From Rosa chinensis (lineage: Eukaryota; Streptophyta; Magnoliopsida; Rosales; Rosaceae), in the NCBI RefSeq assembly GCF_002994745.2, contig NC_037090.1:38869001-38933000 (forward strand): a stretch of DNA of 64,000 nt, given 5' to 3'. The first letter of the stretch is position 1, and each line of letters opens with the position of its first letter. The notes beneath the pieces were generated by a model, which had not been told where the DNA came from, did not search any database, and was given only the letters and a program-made list of their open reading frames with translations. Shown piece after piece: positions 11,801 to 23,700 of the stretch. A program made the position numbers and the translations under genes.

Positions 11801-13276
11801 GTTGCATTCGAAATCTCTATCCATAGATAAATGTACAGCAATCCATAAATCAAACAAAATAAAGACTTCATGACCAACATTCAAACTCACATCAGAGGAG
11901 ATACAATAAGCATACATAGAACTTCTGAAACAGGAAGAACAAATAGATATCAGAATTGTAACAGTAATTATTGGAAGTAAATTTACACTTCTTTGCTTTG
12001 TTACTTAAGGCAATCAATTGCCATGTAACATAAAAATGCAGAATGATTAAGCATAGGAACCAACAATATGATAACTGCTGAATACTCAAATGCAAATTGA
12101 TCTAAACACACCAAGTTTTACTTTCGATCAGACAAAGAACTCAAATGGGCACTTCTACATTTGTTTGGACTTTTATAAATGTATGCACTGAACTTTCATG
12201 GATTGAATTAAAATAAATGCACCAAGATGAATTTTTGACCGGGTTTTTCAATTTCGAAACAAACAGAGCATAATCATCTCTAACAGCTAATAATTAGCAG
12301 CCATGAATCTGAACAAAAAAACAGAGCATTCGCAATCCAAATTTCAAATACCCACCAATTGAATTTTTGATTGGGTTTTTCAATTTCGAATCAGACAACT
12401 CGAATCGTACTTCAAAACCCACAAACCGTTCACCATTCATGGCAAACCAAACTTCCAAAATTCAATAAAGAATTGAAATTTCAGGCGAAGTCATTACCTC
12501 TTCCCGTCTCCTGCTCTTCCTCTCTCTCTCTCGGATCGGCCTCACTCTGTCGCAGAAGACCGCTATTACGAAATCCAGACGAACCTCTTCTCTTCTGCAC
12601 ACTTCCGATACATGGCTGATTGAGGCTTCCCGAAGATAGTAGATTGGGTGTTTCGTAATTGGTACACGGCAGAGCTATTCAAGACGTAGATCTCCTTCCT
12701 CTCTGACTCTCTCTCACTCTCTCTCTCTCTGTTTCGACTGTGCTTTCTTGTAGAAACCAAGAACGAAATATAGTTAATACGTCCCAAGCAAACAAACACA
12801 ACCGATCTCTCTAACTCTCTCTCTCTCCCTCTCAACCAGGATTGAGGTTTCAAACTTTCCCTCCGATCTATCCCTCTACCTCCTCGTGCGAAGCAAACAC
12901 ACACAACCGCTCTCTCTCTCTCTCAACAATTGATAAAGATAGAAAGAGCAAAATGACGATATCGTATCCAGAACCGAGGTAGAGCCGGAAAAAAAATCTG
13001 AAGCGAGGGCAAAAGCGTCAAACCACTTGGAGCCAAATCACTGTTATATGAACAGTATCTCTCACGCTTCAAATTGAAGGCCTGCTCTCCACTCTTCGCT
13101 CTCAGTCTCAGTCTCTACTGAAATACCAAAGCCGATGAGAGCCTTATGACAGCAATCGAATGAGAAGTCCCTAGAAGAATGGCAACCTGCAATTGAGGGT
13201 AAAGAGCAAGGGCAAAGGCGTCACTCCACTTCGAGCCAAAGTACTGTTAGATGAACAGCATCTCTCCTTTAGTATA
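8873..13276 (-). mobile_element. Non-autonomous Helitron H2 (minus orientation)
   Basis: The left border is A|CTAG followed by a GC palindrome. In its own orientation it reads CCCGCAGCAACGCGCGGG, a short spacer, then CTAG next to T, a textbook Helitron 3' hairpin. The right border ends in CTTTAGTATA before T at 13277. The last ~500 bases (12780-13276) repeat the H1 right end (8570-8865), including GCCGGAAAAAAAATCTGAAG and TTGGAGCCAAATCACTGTTA, so H1 and H2 are one family. H2 starts only seven bases after H1 ends. The interior is AT-rich. Short open frames such as 10686-10952 and 12371-12619 show no family I recognise and no helicase. Confidence 0.78.
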
Positions 13277-13474
13277 TAGTAAATTTGGTCGGTTCAGTGC
13301 AAAAGTGGTCGGTAAACATCCAACAACCGTTTCCGAACCGTATTCATTCGGTTTCGGCTCTGCTCCAACACTTTCTTTCCTTCTTCTTTTCGGTTCGGTA
13401 ACCGAACTGATATTTTCGGGCCGGTTTGGTCAGAAAACCGTTTCCAAATCAGTTGTGCCCACCCCTAATTGTAG
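13277..13474. mobile_element. Possible hAT-type terminal fragment
   Basis: The stretch is rich in GGTTCGGTT/CCGAACC and ends in TGCCCACCCCTA at about 13456-13467. That is the inverse of the TAGGGGTGGGCA terminus seen on many plant hAT/MITE elements. Only one end is visible and no 8-base duplication was found, so the call is tentative. Confidence 0.35.
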
Positions 13475-13840
13475 TTGTGTAAATGTGTCTTTGTGACATT
13501 AGAACTAGCTTACCAAACAAAAACTATGGATCTTTGTTTGGGTTTGGGAACAAAACACTAAAGGACAGCATAAGCACCACCAATATGATACGAATTTTCG
13601 AACACTCTTCAACTTCTAAAAATACTAAACGGATAAACTAAGAAACATATTGGCTTCTCATGACAATAAGATTTATGAACTTAAAAGTCTTCAAGTTTCG
13701 AAAAAAATGGAAGCTATAAAGCTAATGACTATAATAAGATTTATGAACTGAAAAATACAAACAATAAGCTCAAAATTGCTAAGTTTTCTTAAATAATATC
13801 ATTCAAAAGACTTTAAAAACAAGTAAAAATAAGAACGATT
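13475..13840. repeat. Local segmental duplication, copy 1
   Basis: Diverged direct copy of 16775-17125. Shared blocks include CTTTGTTTGGGTTTGG, ATGAACTGAAAAATA and TTTTTCTTAAATAATATCAT-like sequence in the same order and orientation. The other copy forms the distal promoter region of the ALY/REF gene. No coding is seen in either copy. Confidence 0.75.
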
Positions 13841-14070
13841 AGGGTATAAACTCAGACATTATTCGTAGTAGTAACTCATTCGAACTACACAAAAATTAGA
13901 TAATTCCATACACCATTTCTAAGAGATGTTTGGGATAGCATTTGGGTTAAACACATATAATTATGCCAGAGGAATGATTAGGGCATAAACTCCACCCCGT
14001 TTTCTATTATTAGATTCTGTATACAGTGTTTTTCGAGAACAGTTACAAACGAAAACATAGCAATTCGCTT
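13841..14070. other. AT-rich sequence without recognisable features
   Basis: No open frame, terminal repeat or gene homology could be supported here. Confidence 0.5.
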
Positions 14071-14545
14071 TTAGTTGGGGAAAGGTAACATGTTGTTCAC
14101 AATGTATTCCATTTGCGTATATGATCCAACAGTGATGACGTCTACATCCATCAACTGTTGTTGAAGTTGATTTGCAAGATTAGTATCTTGTTCAAGTAGC
14201 TCGTTCCTGTTATCTTTGGCATCAATAGACTCTTGTATACTTAGGTTCAATGCATTCACCTATCCATTAATTTGGTCGATTTCATTTTGCAGACCTGTTA
14301 TTTATCCTTTCAACAAGTGTAATTGTTGATGATGATATTGATTTAATTCCTGATAATTAATAATTTCTTTGGTTTTACCTGGGGCCACATAGGGTCTGTG
14401 CTCGAGTGTGCGCCACACAATGCAGATTTAGATCGTGCTGAGCATCCATATAATTCACTAGAGATATCAGTGTATCTGGGACGAATACATGTTTGTCCTG
14501 GCCTAGTTATTGGACATTTGGATTTTCAGGAGCCGGAAGATCCAT
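14071..14545 (-). pseudogene. Decayed coding sequence with a Gln/Leu-rich coiled coil, unidentified
   Basis: On the minus strand a reading frame starts near 14545 (MDLPAPENPNVQ, then a stop). It continues ...DKHVFVPDTLISLVNYMDA, shifts frame near 14430, passes two further in-frame stops (near 14302 and 14263), and ends as the 62-residue open frame 14071-14259. The last part (ESIDAKDNRNELLEQDTNLA) is heptad-like, with polar charged spacing and a QLQQQL run. I do not recognise the family. Coiled-coil tails of plant transposase-associated proteins are one possibility. It is broken and not expected to make a protein. Confidence 0.4.
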
Positions 14546-15979
14546 ATCCTTTAAAACAATAATAAAAAAGTATTTAAAGGAAAAAAGAAGCTTTAATGTT
14601 TATAAGAGTCAATTTTTTATCACTATGAAGCGGTACAATATGCAGTATGTACAACATGACACCTTCCTTATTCAATAGGCAAGAAACGCTCTGTATAGTT
14701 CCTCAAATATTATTTTGGCCAAAAAGCTATGGTACCTCAAAGTGAGTGCATATAGATACATTCAAATTGCAATTCAAGATAGAGATTTCATAGTTTGTGA
14801 CTTTGTGTGATTAAAAATTGTGAATCAATACGTTAAACCTTGCTAGCTACGTTCTATTAAAAAAAAAAAATTCAATAGTTCATTCAATAAATATGGTGTA
14901 ACAAACACTAAAGCCTTGTTTGGTTCAAAAATGAAATCAATTCCTTTGTGTTCATATGAAGGGAAAATAAACGTCTCGCTAGTTTTTCTTTCCGGTGTTT
15001 TGGAACTTTTTCCCAATAACAAGGAAAAAAACTCACTATAGTGTTTGATTTATGTAAGGAAATGAAGCTAAACAATATTAATATTTTATTGATGTTCTTA
15101 TTTATTAAAATATAAAATTATGCAAATCTCTTGTCGCAGTGGCAGCAGCTTCCAACTCCTTATGTAATCTTTCAAATGAATAGTAGCACCAGCTAAATAT
15201 TAAAATTCCCTGATCTAGAAAGGCTACTATTGTCTGCTCTTTCTTCCCTTAATTTTGGGGCTAACTGCCCAACCATTGGTGGGCAAAAGCCAATAAGAAA
15301 AGGTCTCACAAGCTATGTATGATGCATCCCATTCTTATGTTAACATTTGTTTTGATTTACTTTATGTGTTGGTTTAATTGTGTGAGTTACTTTATTCAAT
15401 GGAAATTTCATTTTGATTAAAAAAATTCATTAATTACTATCATCATATGAGAAAGTTTGCAACTTTATTTCTTTTTTCATCATTTTGAACATCGTTTTTT
15501 TCATTTATTTTTCTTATGAGAGACATGATTGAAGAGATGTTCCAAGAGATCGTAATAGGAAACAAAGAATTATATTTTTCTTCCAAAAGGTCGACCAATT
15601 TGTTTGCCTTTTCAGATGTTATAAACATGAAGGGAGAGGCTCTAATGAGACCATAAAAATGAGAACATCATGAGAGCTTTCAAATCAATGATTTTGAGAC
15701 CTACGTTTCTATCACATCTCAACAAATCCTCTATTAAATATTTTAGGTCTCCATGAGTATATCATTGCTGCAAGTTTTCTTCCATATTGCTAATCGTAAA
15801 GGTGACAAACTATATCAAATCAATAGACAAACCAAATATGTCCACTTTGAACCTTCCGTATTCATAAATGATAAATCACGATTATGAACGTTTTTACGAT
15901 TTTTTATTTGGCTAAAAATTTACAAAAATTATATACTCATGAAGTTCTAAACATCTAAAGGTCGATTTGCTAAAAAAGA
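14546..15979. other. AT-rich intergenic sequence
   Basis: No gene, terminal repeat or RNA gene could be supported. The short minus-strand frame 15443-15628 (61 codons, Lys/Asn-rich) has no recognisable motif. Confidence 0.5.
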
Positions 15980-16303
15980 TTGAGATTTAAAGATAAGAAC
16001 TTATGAGAACTCCTAAAGTGCATAGACGACGGGGTAAATTTTGGGAATAACAACTGGGAGCCTCTCGAACAACATGAACGTGACGATTTTCTTTGGTGAC
16101 AAGTTTGTGCTAAGCCTTCATCTTTTCATGACAGACCCACCTAGATTCAGTGTTTTGAATCTACTCATGTGGGAATCGACTGAAATTTGTTTTGGCAAAA
16201 AAGCCCTCGTTAAACCCTAAATCACTCATAGTCTACTCTTGGTGTCGTGAGAAGTAAACGCGTTTTTGAAAATGTAAAATTGTTTCAAGGCCCTTGTTTA
16301 TTA
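15980..16303 (-). pseudogene. Truncated duplicate of mL46 first exon and promoter
   Basis: This is a degraded copy of 2180-2510 in the same orientation. It keeps the donor-side intron and exon 1 3' end (TTAAAGATAAGAACTTATGAG, cf. 2190-2210), the GGGAATAACAAC and GAGCCTCTC blocks, and the leader GCAAAAAAGCCCTCGTTAAACC. Indels and substitutions destroy the reading frame, including the segment that should hold the start codon. Exons 2-6 are absent. It lies about 1 kb upstream of the ALY/REF gene and points away from it. This suggests that mL46 and ALY/REF were once a close divergent pair. Confidence 0.85.
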
Positions 16304-16774
16304 TTATTATTTTTTTGTAAATTTATTTAAGCTCTTGGTTTCTTCTTTTGGTATTTTAAAGTCCCTAATTTATTTTACTATTTCATTTCTTGATCATCTG
16401 GCCTCTATTCAATATGTCACATGTCTTTAGGTCAATCGGGTTTTGTATAAATATAATTTACTCTAAGCGGTTTAGCTCTTGAGCTGTTTCAAACATTTCA
16501 CTAGTCATGTCTGGTTATTGGTTATTTCTGGACTTATTTCCAAGGTGATGTTGCATTTTAGGTTGCTTTAGAATGACTCAATCTTGTCGTAGCCTGAGGA
16601 TTGGGTGAACTGTTTTTCTGTAATGTTACCTACATATTCATTATTAATGGATTGACAGCCCATTCTCTCTAAAAAAAAAAAAACTTATTTTAAGTGATGA
16701 TCATAATATACATAGATTTAATAAGTATATAACGCGACTATCAGATTATAACAAAATAATTGTAAATTTATAGG
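16304..16774 (+). mobile_element. Possible LINE 3' tail plus unassigned sequence
   Basis: At 16671-16683 an A-run follows TGACAGCCCATTCTCTCT. Upstream sequence (16560-16670) has the T/G-rich look of a LINE or SINE 3' UTR. No coding part and no target-site duplication were found, so this is weakly supported. Confidence 0.3.
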
Positions 16775-17125
16775 TGTGTATATGTGTGTGACATTATGAT
16801 AACCTAGTCAAACAAACTCAAGGGACCTTTGTTTGGGTTTGGGGTTTGAAAACAAGCACCAAGCGGCAACATCACCATTGCCGTAAAAAAAAAAAAGATC
16901 AAGGCTAAACTAATAAACATATCAACTTCTAATGATAATAAAATCTATGAACTAAAAGAGCTTGAGTTTCGAAAATGAAAACCTCATAAAACTGGTGACT
17001 CCAGTAAGATTAATGAACTGAAACTGAAAAATAGAAACTATATAATTATAAGCTCGAAATTACTAATTTTTCTTAAATAATATCATCCAAAAATGACTTT
17101 TAAAACAGGCAAAATAAGAACACAT
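16775..17125. repeat. Local segmental duplication, copy 2 (upstream of ALY/REF gene)
   Basis: Diverged counterpart of 13475-13840 in the same orientation. It ends about 170 bases before the ALY/REF start codon, so it covers the distal promoter of that gene. Confidence 0.75.
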
Positions 17126-17297
17126 ATTTTTCAACGTTCGACACGTGTCCCTAATGAGACAAATCTTTCCCCCGCCTTTAAACCACGCCAGTATTCTCCT
17201 TCACCACCAGAACGTACTGTAGAGATTCTGCAAAACCAAAAACCCTGCTTCACTGTCCTCCAAAACCCCTCACCTCTCTCTCTGCTTTTTACCCAAA

Positions 17298-19995
17298 ATG
17301 CCCTTCCCTCAGGACCGCCTGGACCTCCCTCTCGACGCCCTCATCGCCGAATCCAAGCAACAACGCCGTCACAACAGCCACGCTCACCAGCCACGAGGGC
17401 ATAACGGTCATTTCGGCGGCGGAGGCTCCACCTCAGGCCCCTCTCGTCGGCCGATGAACCGCAACGCCTACAGAACGGCGCCGTATCCCACTCTGCCGGT
17501 GAGCCACCGTTTACGCTTCCCCACATTCTCAACTTTTTTGGGTTTTCCGAGCTTCTTTGATTTTTTCACTCTCTTCTGCTATCAGGAACCAAAAAGGCGT
17601 AGGCTTTAGGGTTTAGGGTTTAGGGTTTGCATGTATGATGTTTTGGTTTAGTGTTTGATGTGTGTTAGTGATTTTGATGCAGGAAATGCAAGGACAGCCT
17701 AGACCCAGAAGGATTGAGCTGCCATTGGCTTTGAGCCAAGCGATGAACAGTGAGGGAAGCACCAAGCTTTATATATCTAACTTGGACTATGATGTTACCA
17801 ATCGAGATATAGAGGTAGGTATTTATTATTTTTTGACATGAATTTGGTTATTTTTTGTGTCCTTTCTCTGTTTGTGTTGTGGTGTATAAATGTATAATCC
17901 ATGTGGGAAAAGAGGGGGCCTTTTTAGTCCCAGAGCTGTCAAAGAGGGTTATATGATTCAGTGAAGTAAAGCGGAATTGGGGTTTTAACTAAAGGGTGCC
18001 AAAGATCCCAACTTGAAGTTTTGGTTTGCAATCTTTTATGAACTCTGTTTGTCATGGTAGGAGTTTTACCAGACGACCCTCTATCCCCTGTTTCAAAAGA
18101 AATGGTGTCTTGCTTTTGATATGGTCACTGTAATCTGTGACCCTGAATCACCTGTCTGGGTTTTTAAAAGGAAATAGTGTTATTCTTTTGATATGGGCAC
18201 TGTAATCTATGCAGGGGGTGTGTATATGTAAACATGTTTGTGGGGCAAATGAATGTGCATGTGTTCATAAGGTCAAGTTGTATATATAGGATGCTGCTCA
18301 ATCTGCCAGTTTGTATGAGTGATTGTTCTTATTCTTCTTTATGTTGTTTGGTCAGTTTTAGACTCAAAAAATGTGCCTTGTAATTGTTTGAACTTTCTGG
18401 TTTCACAACTCTTTTGGCATTTAAGTTGAAAAGGTTATAACTACAATGCAATCTGCAGTTGCTCTTCTCTGAGGTTGGTGAATTGGAAAGGCACTCAATC
18501 CATTATGATAAAAGTGGAAGATCTAAGGTATCTTCACAGCTTGACATCCATGGAATTCTTTAAAGAATGTTTTTCTTTTCTTTGGCTTAGAAGGTTTGCG
18601 TTGCTTCTGTTCAGGGAACAGCTGAAGTTGTCTATAAGCACTATTCAGATGCTCTAGCAGCAATCGAGAGATACAACAATCAGCATCTTGATGGAAAGAA
18701 AGTGGAAATTAAGCTTGTGGGACTCAATGTTGTTTCTCCTGTTCCTCTGCTTCTGCCTCCAAATACAAATTTCATGCAAGAACATCCAACTCCCGTCTTC
18801 CAGAGGTATAGTGTTTCTTTCTTTCTGCTTCTGTGTTGGGAATCGGTATTATGATCTCTCTGTATGTTGTGTCTTTGCAATTAAATATAGGACTTTCCAT
18901 TGAGTTGAGTTACATGAAGTCATATTTATTTGGTCTGAAATGGTTATCTTGATCTCCCTATGCATTTGGAAAATAAGCTAATGAGGAAAATATCAGTCCC
19001 GCTTCACTTTGGTCTGAGCTTTCATTGATGTTCTGTTCACAGTTTCATCATAAAGATTTGTTTTTATGTTGCCTACTAATTTATTTTGTATCAACTTAAG
19101 CCAGTGATTTCAAGCCACAAGGAGCATCTGTGTATCTATGATATTTTTATTTCCGACTTTATCCAGTTTTCACTGGTAGTCAAACATGTTTATACCAATA
19201 CATTGGCTAAAGTATTTCTAACCAAGGCAGCATACTGAAAACATTTTTAATAACTTGAGCTATAGTTGTTCTCTTTTATGAAATTTTTCTATTAAGCACC
19301 TGTGTGATGAAATAGCAGTCTGAAACTATTGAAGGAACCTGCTAAAGAGAGGGAGAACATTATTCATGGAAGTGAAAGAAATGTGATGACTGATGAGTGT
19401 ATGTATAATGTATAGGCTGTTACATATTGTGTGTGTGAAAGTTTACATGTGAATGTGTGAACACTTTCACACAGATGAAAAATGTACTGATATTAGCATT
19501 TGCAAAATGCAGTCTATATGTTGTTTGCAGACAATTATTTGGATTTGGAGAAGTGGGAAAGAAAAGACATGTTAAGTAGAACTTTGCTAGCTGATGTCTT
19601 CCTGATGTTGCCGTTTACTTGTGTTCACTATTTTTTTTTTCGCGGCTTAACTTCACTGGGAAAGCCATTACTGAGGAAAGGCATAGTCATGAACATGATC
19701 TTTTTCTTGTTTTGTTGGGGAACAGGCTAGGAAGAGCTGGTTCAAGGGATCGTTTCATGGTCATGGTGGTGTTGGACTTGAAAGAGGCTGTGGACAGGTG
19801 AGAAATGGTGGTCCGAAGGTTACTACAGAATCTCAGCAATGGAAGAATGTGACTGCAGAAAATCAGCAAAGGAAGAATGTGATTACAGAATCTGTTAAAA
19901 GGAAGAAAACATTTTATGGAGATACAACTGTGACTTTTGATGATCTGGATGCTGATTTGGAAAAATACCGCCTAAAATGTAGGCCGGTAAACTGA
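17298..19995 (+). CDS. ALY/REF mRNA-export adaptor (THO complex subunit 4-like)
   Basis: Nuclear RNA-binding adaptor that couples splicing and transcription to mRNA export. Exons seen: 17298-17498, 17683-17814, 18459-18527, 18615-18805 and 19726-19995 (TGA). The N-terminus MPFPQDRLDLPLDALIAESK fits the LDxxLDxxI UAP56-binding motif. The RRM covers about residues 95-170, with RNP2 LYISNL (96-101) and RNP1 KGTAEVVY (134-141). The C-terminus TVTFDDLDADLEKYR is the second UAP56-binding motif. Exon 4 ends in phase 2 and the last exon must be read in phase 0, so one more exon is needed. A candidate is 19319-19409 (91 nt, open, AG/GT borders), which would give 317 residues. Its polypyrimidine tract is weak. 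The Arg-Gly-rich arms of typical ALY proteins are poorly developed here. Confidence 0.85.
17605..17628 (+). promoter_or_regulatory. Telomere-like (TTTAGGG)n telo-box in ALY/REF intron 1
   Basis: Three consecutive TTTAGGG units lie in the first intron. Telo-boxes in promoters and first introns are known in plant genes for translation and growth functions. Here the role is inferred from position only. Confidence 0.7.
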
Positions 19996-20750
19996 AATCA
20001 CAGTTAGATGACAGACATGGTAGTTTAGGGGAAGGCAAACTGGTAATATATAACATATAGATGGATATGGAGCACTACCTATTAGCATTTCTTGCTCCCT
20101 TGAATTATATCTTACAGTTTGTCTGGTATTTAGTACCACTTTTGTGCTGGGATGCAAAAGAAGTTTGTTACAAAGTCACCCCTTCAATTAGTAACAAGGA
20201 CACCGCAGATACCTCAGTGCCATCTGCTATCAAACATATATATATCCAAGGGGATTTTCTACCTCTGCTATTATTTTTGGCTGGTCACTTCTGTTATGAT
20301 TGATCATTTTTATTAGTTTAAGCATACATACAGTGTGTTAATTGTTGGAAATTACATTTCTTGGTCTATGTGTTCTGAGTCTTTAGCTATTTTGGTTTGT
20401 GTTTTCAACTTGGTCAATTTGATCTATGTGTTATCTCGGTTAATCAATGGAGTCATTTCCGTTCATTTGGTGTTGAAGTCGGCACCTATTTCCCCCGCAT
20501 TGATTAGTAGAGATAAAGCTATAGATCAATTTGACAAAAGTAAAACGGAAAAACCTATACACCAAGTTAACTAAACAGGTGAAGCACATGGACAAAGAAT
20601 GTATGTAATTAACTCCATTTTATTCAATATTTTTCATGTTATGCAATTGCGCATGCGTGATGACCAAAAATTAACAACACAATTTGGAGTTGAGTTTGGG
20701 CCTTGGGCTTCCAAACCCAAGACTTAATGGGACTCTCAAATAGAAGTGAA
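19996..20750 (+). other. ALY/REF 3' UTR and downstream flank
   Basis: No coding frame with a recognisable product. T-rich transcript-end-like sequence follows the stop codon. The distance to the Helitron insertion at 20751 is about 750 bases. Confidence 0.5.
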
Positions 20751-23700
20751 CTAGAAATACTACCCGCGCTTTGTTGCGGAATTTGTTCTCGTGAGTAATT
20801 TAGAAAAATAACATACAAAAGGAAAATCATCACATTTCATTCAAATAGTGAAAACAGTTTTCATACATCTTAGATTTTAGCTGCAGTCTATTTGAAAGGA
20901 GATGATGCAAACATGCTAGCTGCACAAAAAGGCTAGCTATTCTAGTTGTAGCTTTACAAAAAGGATATAAGAGATAGGTTAATCTATCAAAAGGAGCTGC
21001 TGGAGTGAATTTAAGGAGTCAGTTTGTACAAAGTACTCCAGTTGGTTGTTTCAGTTGCAGCTTTGTAAAATGCTAGTGTTGGTTCAAAAAAGTGACGGCT
21101 CCGATTGGAGTTGTAGTTGCAGCTGCACGAAATTGATTAGTCTAGCAAAAGCTATATAACATAGCTATTTCAATTCAATTGTTTTTCTATTTAGCAGCTG
21201 ACAATGGTGCTGATGATGATGATGTAGTTCCATGTTTTTCTGCTTGCCTGTCACTTTAAAACAAAGAAAATACAGTCATCTCATCAAAATTGATAAAAGT
21301 TGATTCTTCAAGTGAGCTAAACAGTAGATGAACCATAACTTTAATTAATTCTGGATACAAAAACAGTCGGTCTAAATTTGTAACCAGTAGTGCAGATTCA
21401 AAGAGACTATTAATGTATATTAGTTTTAATGTTTAATCAAAATTGATCATTTCACTGAAACATGCTACATAGAGTTCACAGACTATTAATATGGATTAGT
21501 TTCACTCTGTTCTTCTCTTTTGAAGGAGAGATCATGTTACGGGAAACCGCTTTAAAGCAACAAATGCAAAACTCACCAGCAACGGATGCCAAAGTGCATG
21601 GAGGCAGCAGCAAGGAAAGTAAATAGAGAGAAAGTTGAGAAACCAAAAACTGCTAGGCAAGGAAGAAGGCAGCTAAATGTAAAAAGAAAATGAAGAAACA
21701 GTTAGATGATTGCTTGTTGACCTCAGGCATGGGACAAAACTACGTAAAGGTCAGGACACATATGAAGAATGCCTAGCTAGTTAAGGTTTATTCTAGAATC
21801 ATATGCATATTCTTTTCTAAGTCTATTAATAAGCTAAACTTGGGCTATATGCATGTAGTCATAAGTGAAACATATTAGATCGACATTCCCATTCCCATTA
21901 AACAAAAAGTTCAACAATTGCAAACATTTAAAAGAAGGTTGCCGAAAAAAAAATTATAACAACTTATAAATTTGGAAGATACTGAACAAATAATTTCCTC
22001 AATCCTAAGTAAACCAGATTATCAGACATATGTCTAAAACTGTTTGGAGTAGATAATGTACTACAAGAAAGATTGACAACAGAAATTGCACATGTTTTCT
22101 TAATTGTTTGGGTTAAATGACACTAAACATGATTTTTAAAAGCCAATTTCCTGCTATTCCATTTATCTTATACAGTTTTTTTTTTGGGTACAATTATACA
22201 GTTTTACTTTGAGGCAGAATGATAATAGTAAAAAGATATACCAGTGCTGATGGTATGCCATGAGAAATAAATCATATAGTTTTATTTATATTAGAAACCG
22301 AATGAAACAGTAAGTACCATATCATTTCGAATAGATAAAGTAAACTTCAGATTATTATACCAGTCCTTACTGTGGTGTAGTATGCTTCTAGAAAAGATCC
22401 TTGGATTGCCTCATTCTGTGTAAGAGAAAAGGGACATAAAAAGTATATGTTAGCTGAATGATGGTAATTCAGCTATCACAGTGGCACAAACAAATCAAAT
22501 AAACACTATGATCATACTCACAATACTTGGTTTCACACCATATAAACAAATTGAGAGTCTAATACCTTCAATGTTTCGGCGCAGACCAGCGTTGATTTCT
22601 TCACGGCTTCTTCATCCCTTCCAAAGAAGAAAACAGACCTATATAATTAGCATGAATAATAGGAAATCTGTCCAATATAAACAAATTCAGAATGTCAGAA
22701 CAAATTGAGAATTTTAGACACAGACCCACTATACTTGATTTCTGTCCAACTTAATTTACTATTACTTTATTCAAATCAGCCAATTATCTTACACATGAAT
22801 CTAGAAAATGTATACTTCGATATATAATTGGCATTGTATACCTTTAAGGAGGTTTCTTTCAAGTGAGACCAGGGATAGCTCCATCTCTGCAATCATAAAC
22901 AAAGAAGTTACAAAACCAAATTCCACACATGAACAATTGAATCAGATGAGCTTCAATTAACGAAAGAAAGAAATAACAAAAACTCTCACCTACCCAGATA
23001 AGTGCATCAACTAACCCAAATTTGTACATAAATTGAAAACTATAACATTTTGACATCATAAATGGAATTGAAAGACTAAAACTTTGTTACATTTTTCACC
23101 AAAAAAAAAAAAAAAACCGAAGCAATTACAACAACCTATCCTTTCCTAGGTTTATCCATTTGAACATTTTCACACTAACTCAAGAAACCAAAGCAATTAA
23201 TTACAGCATTCTATTATTCATCCCATGATTAGATTCATACCTTGAAGCTGTCGCAGTCAATTACCTAAATTTGAAACTATAGAACAAATAAAGTATATAG
23301 AACATAAAAATTAATATCATTTCAAAACTAACAACAGTAAATCATCCAATTGAAAGAACAATAGTAGTGAAAGTATGGTTAGCTTATCTAAACCTCCATC
23401 CTAAATCCATTAAACACCTCGGAGTTTCTAGAAAAAAAAAAATTATATATATATATATATATATATTATGTATTATTACTGATACTCAAGTACATCATTC
23501 AAATAATTAAGCTTGTCTTCGAGTAATGGAAACAACTTCATTCCTATTAGTGGTCAGAACCCGCATATTGTATGACCAATATTTTTCCCTTTGATCACTT
23601 TGATGCTAATCGTTTATGTCTTTTTTCTCAGTCTCTCCCCCCAAGTCTTTACTAATGCAAGAAAAACTGAATAACAATGGATGAATATAGCAGTTCTGTA

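Noticed and set aside
21190..21260. Replication protein A-like exon in Helitron H3
   Set aside because: A short minus-strand stretch suggested a captured RPA end, but the match is too short and His-rich to support.
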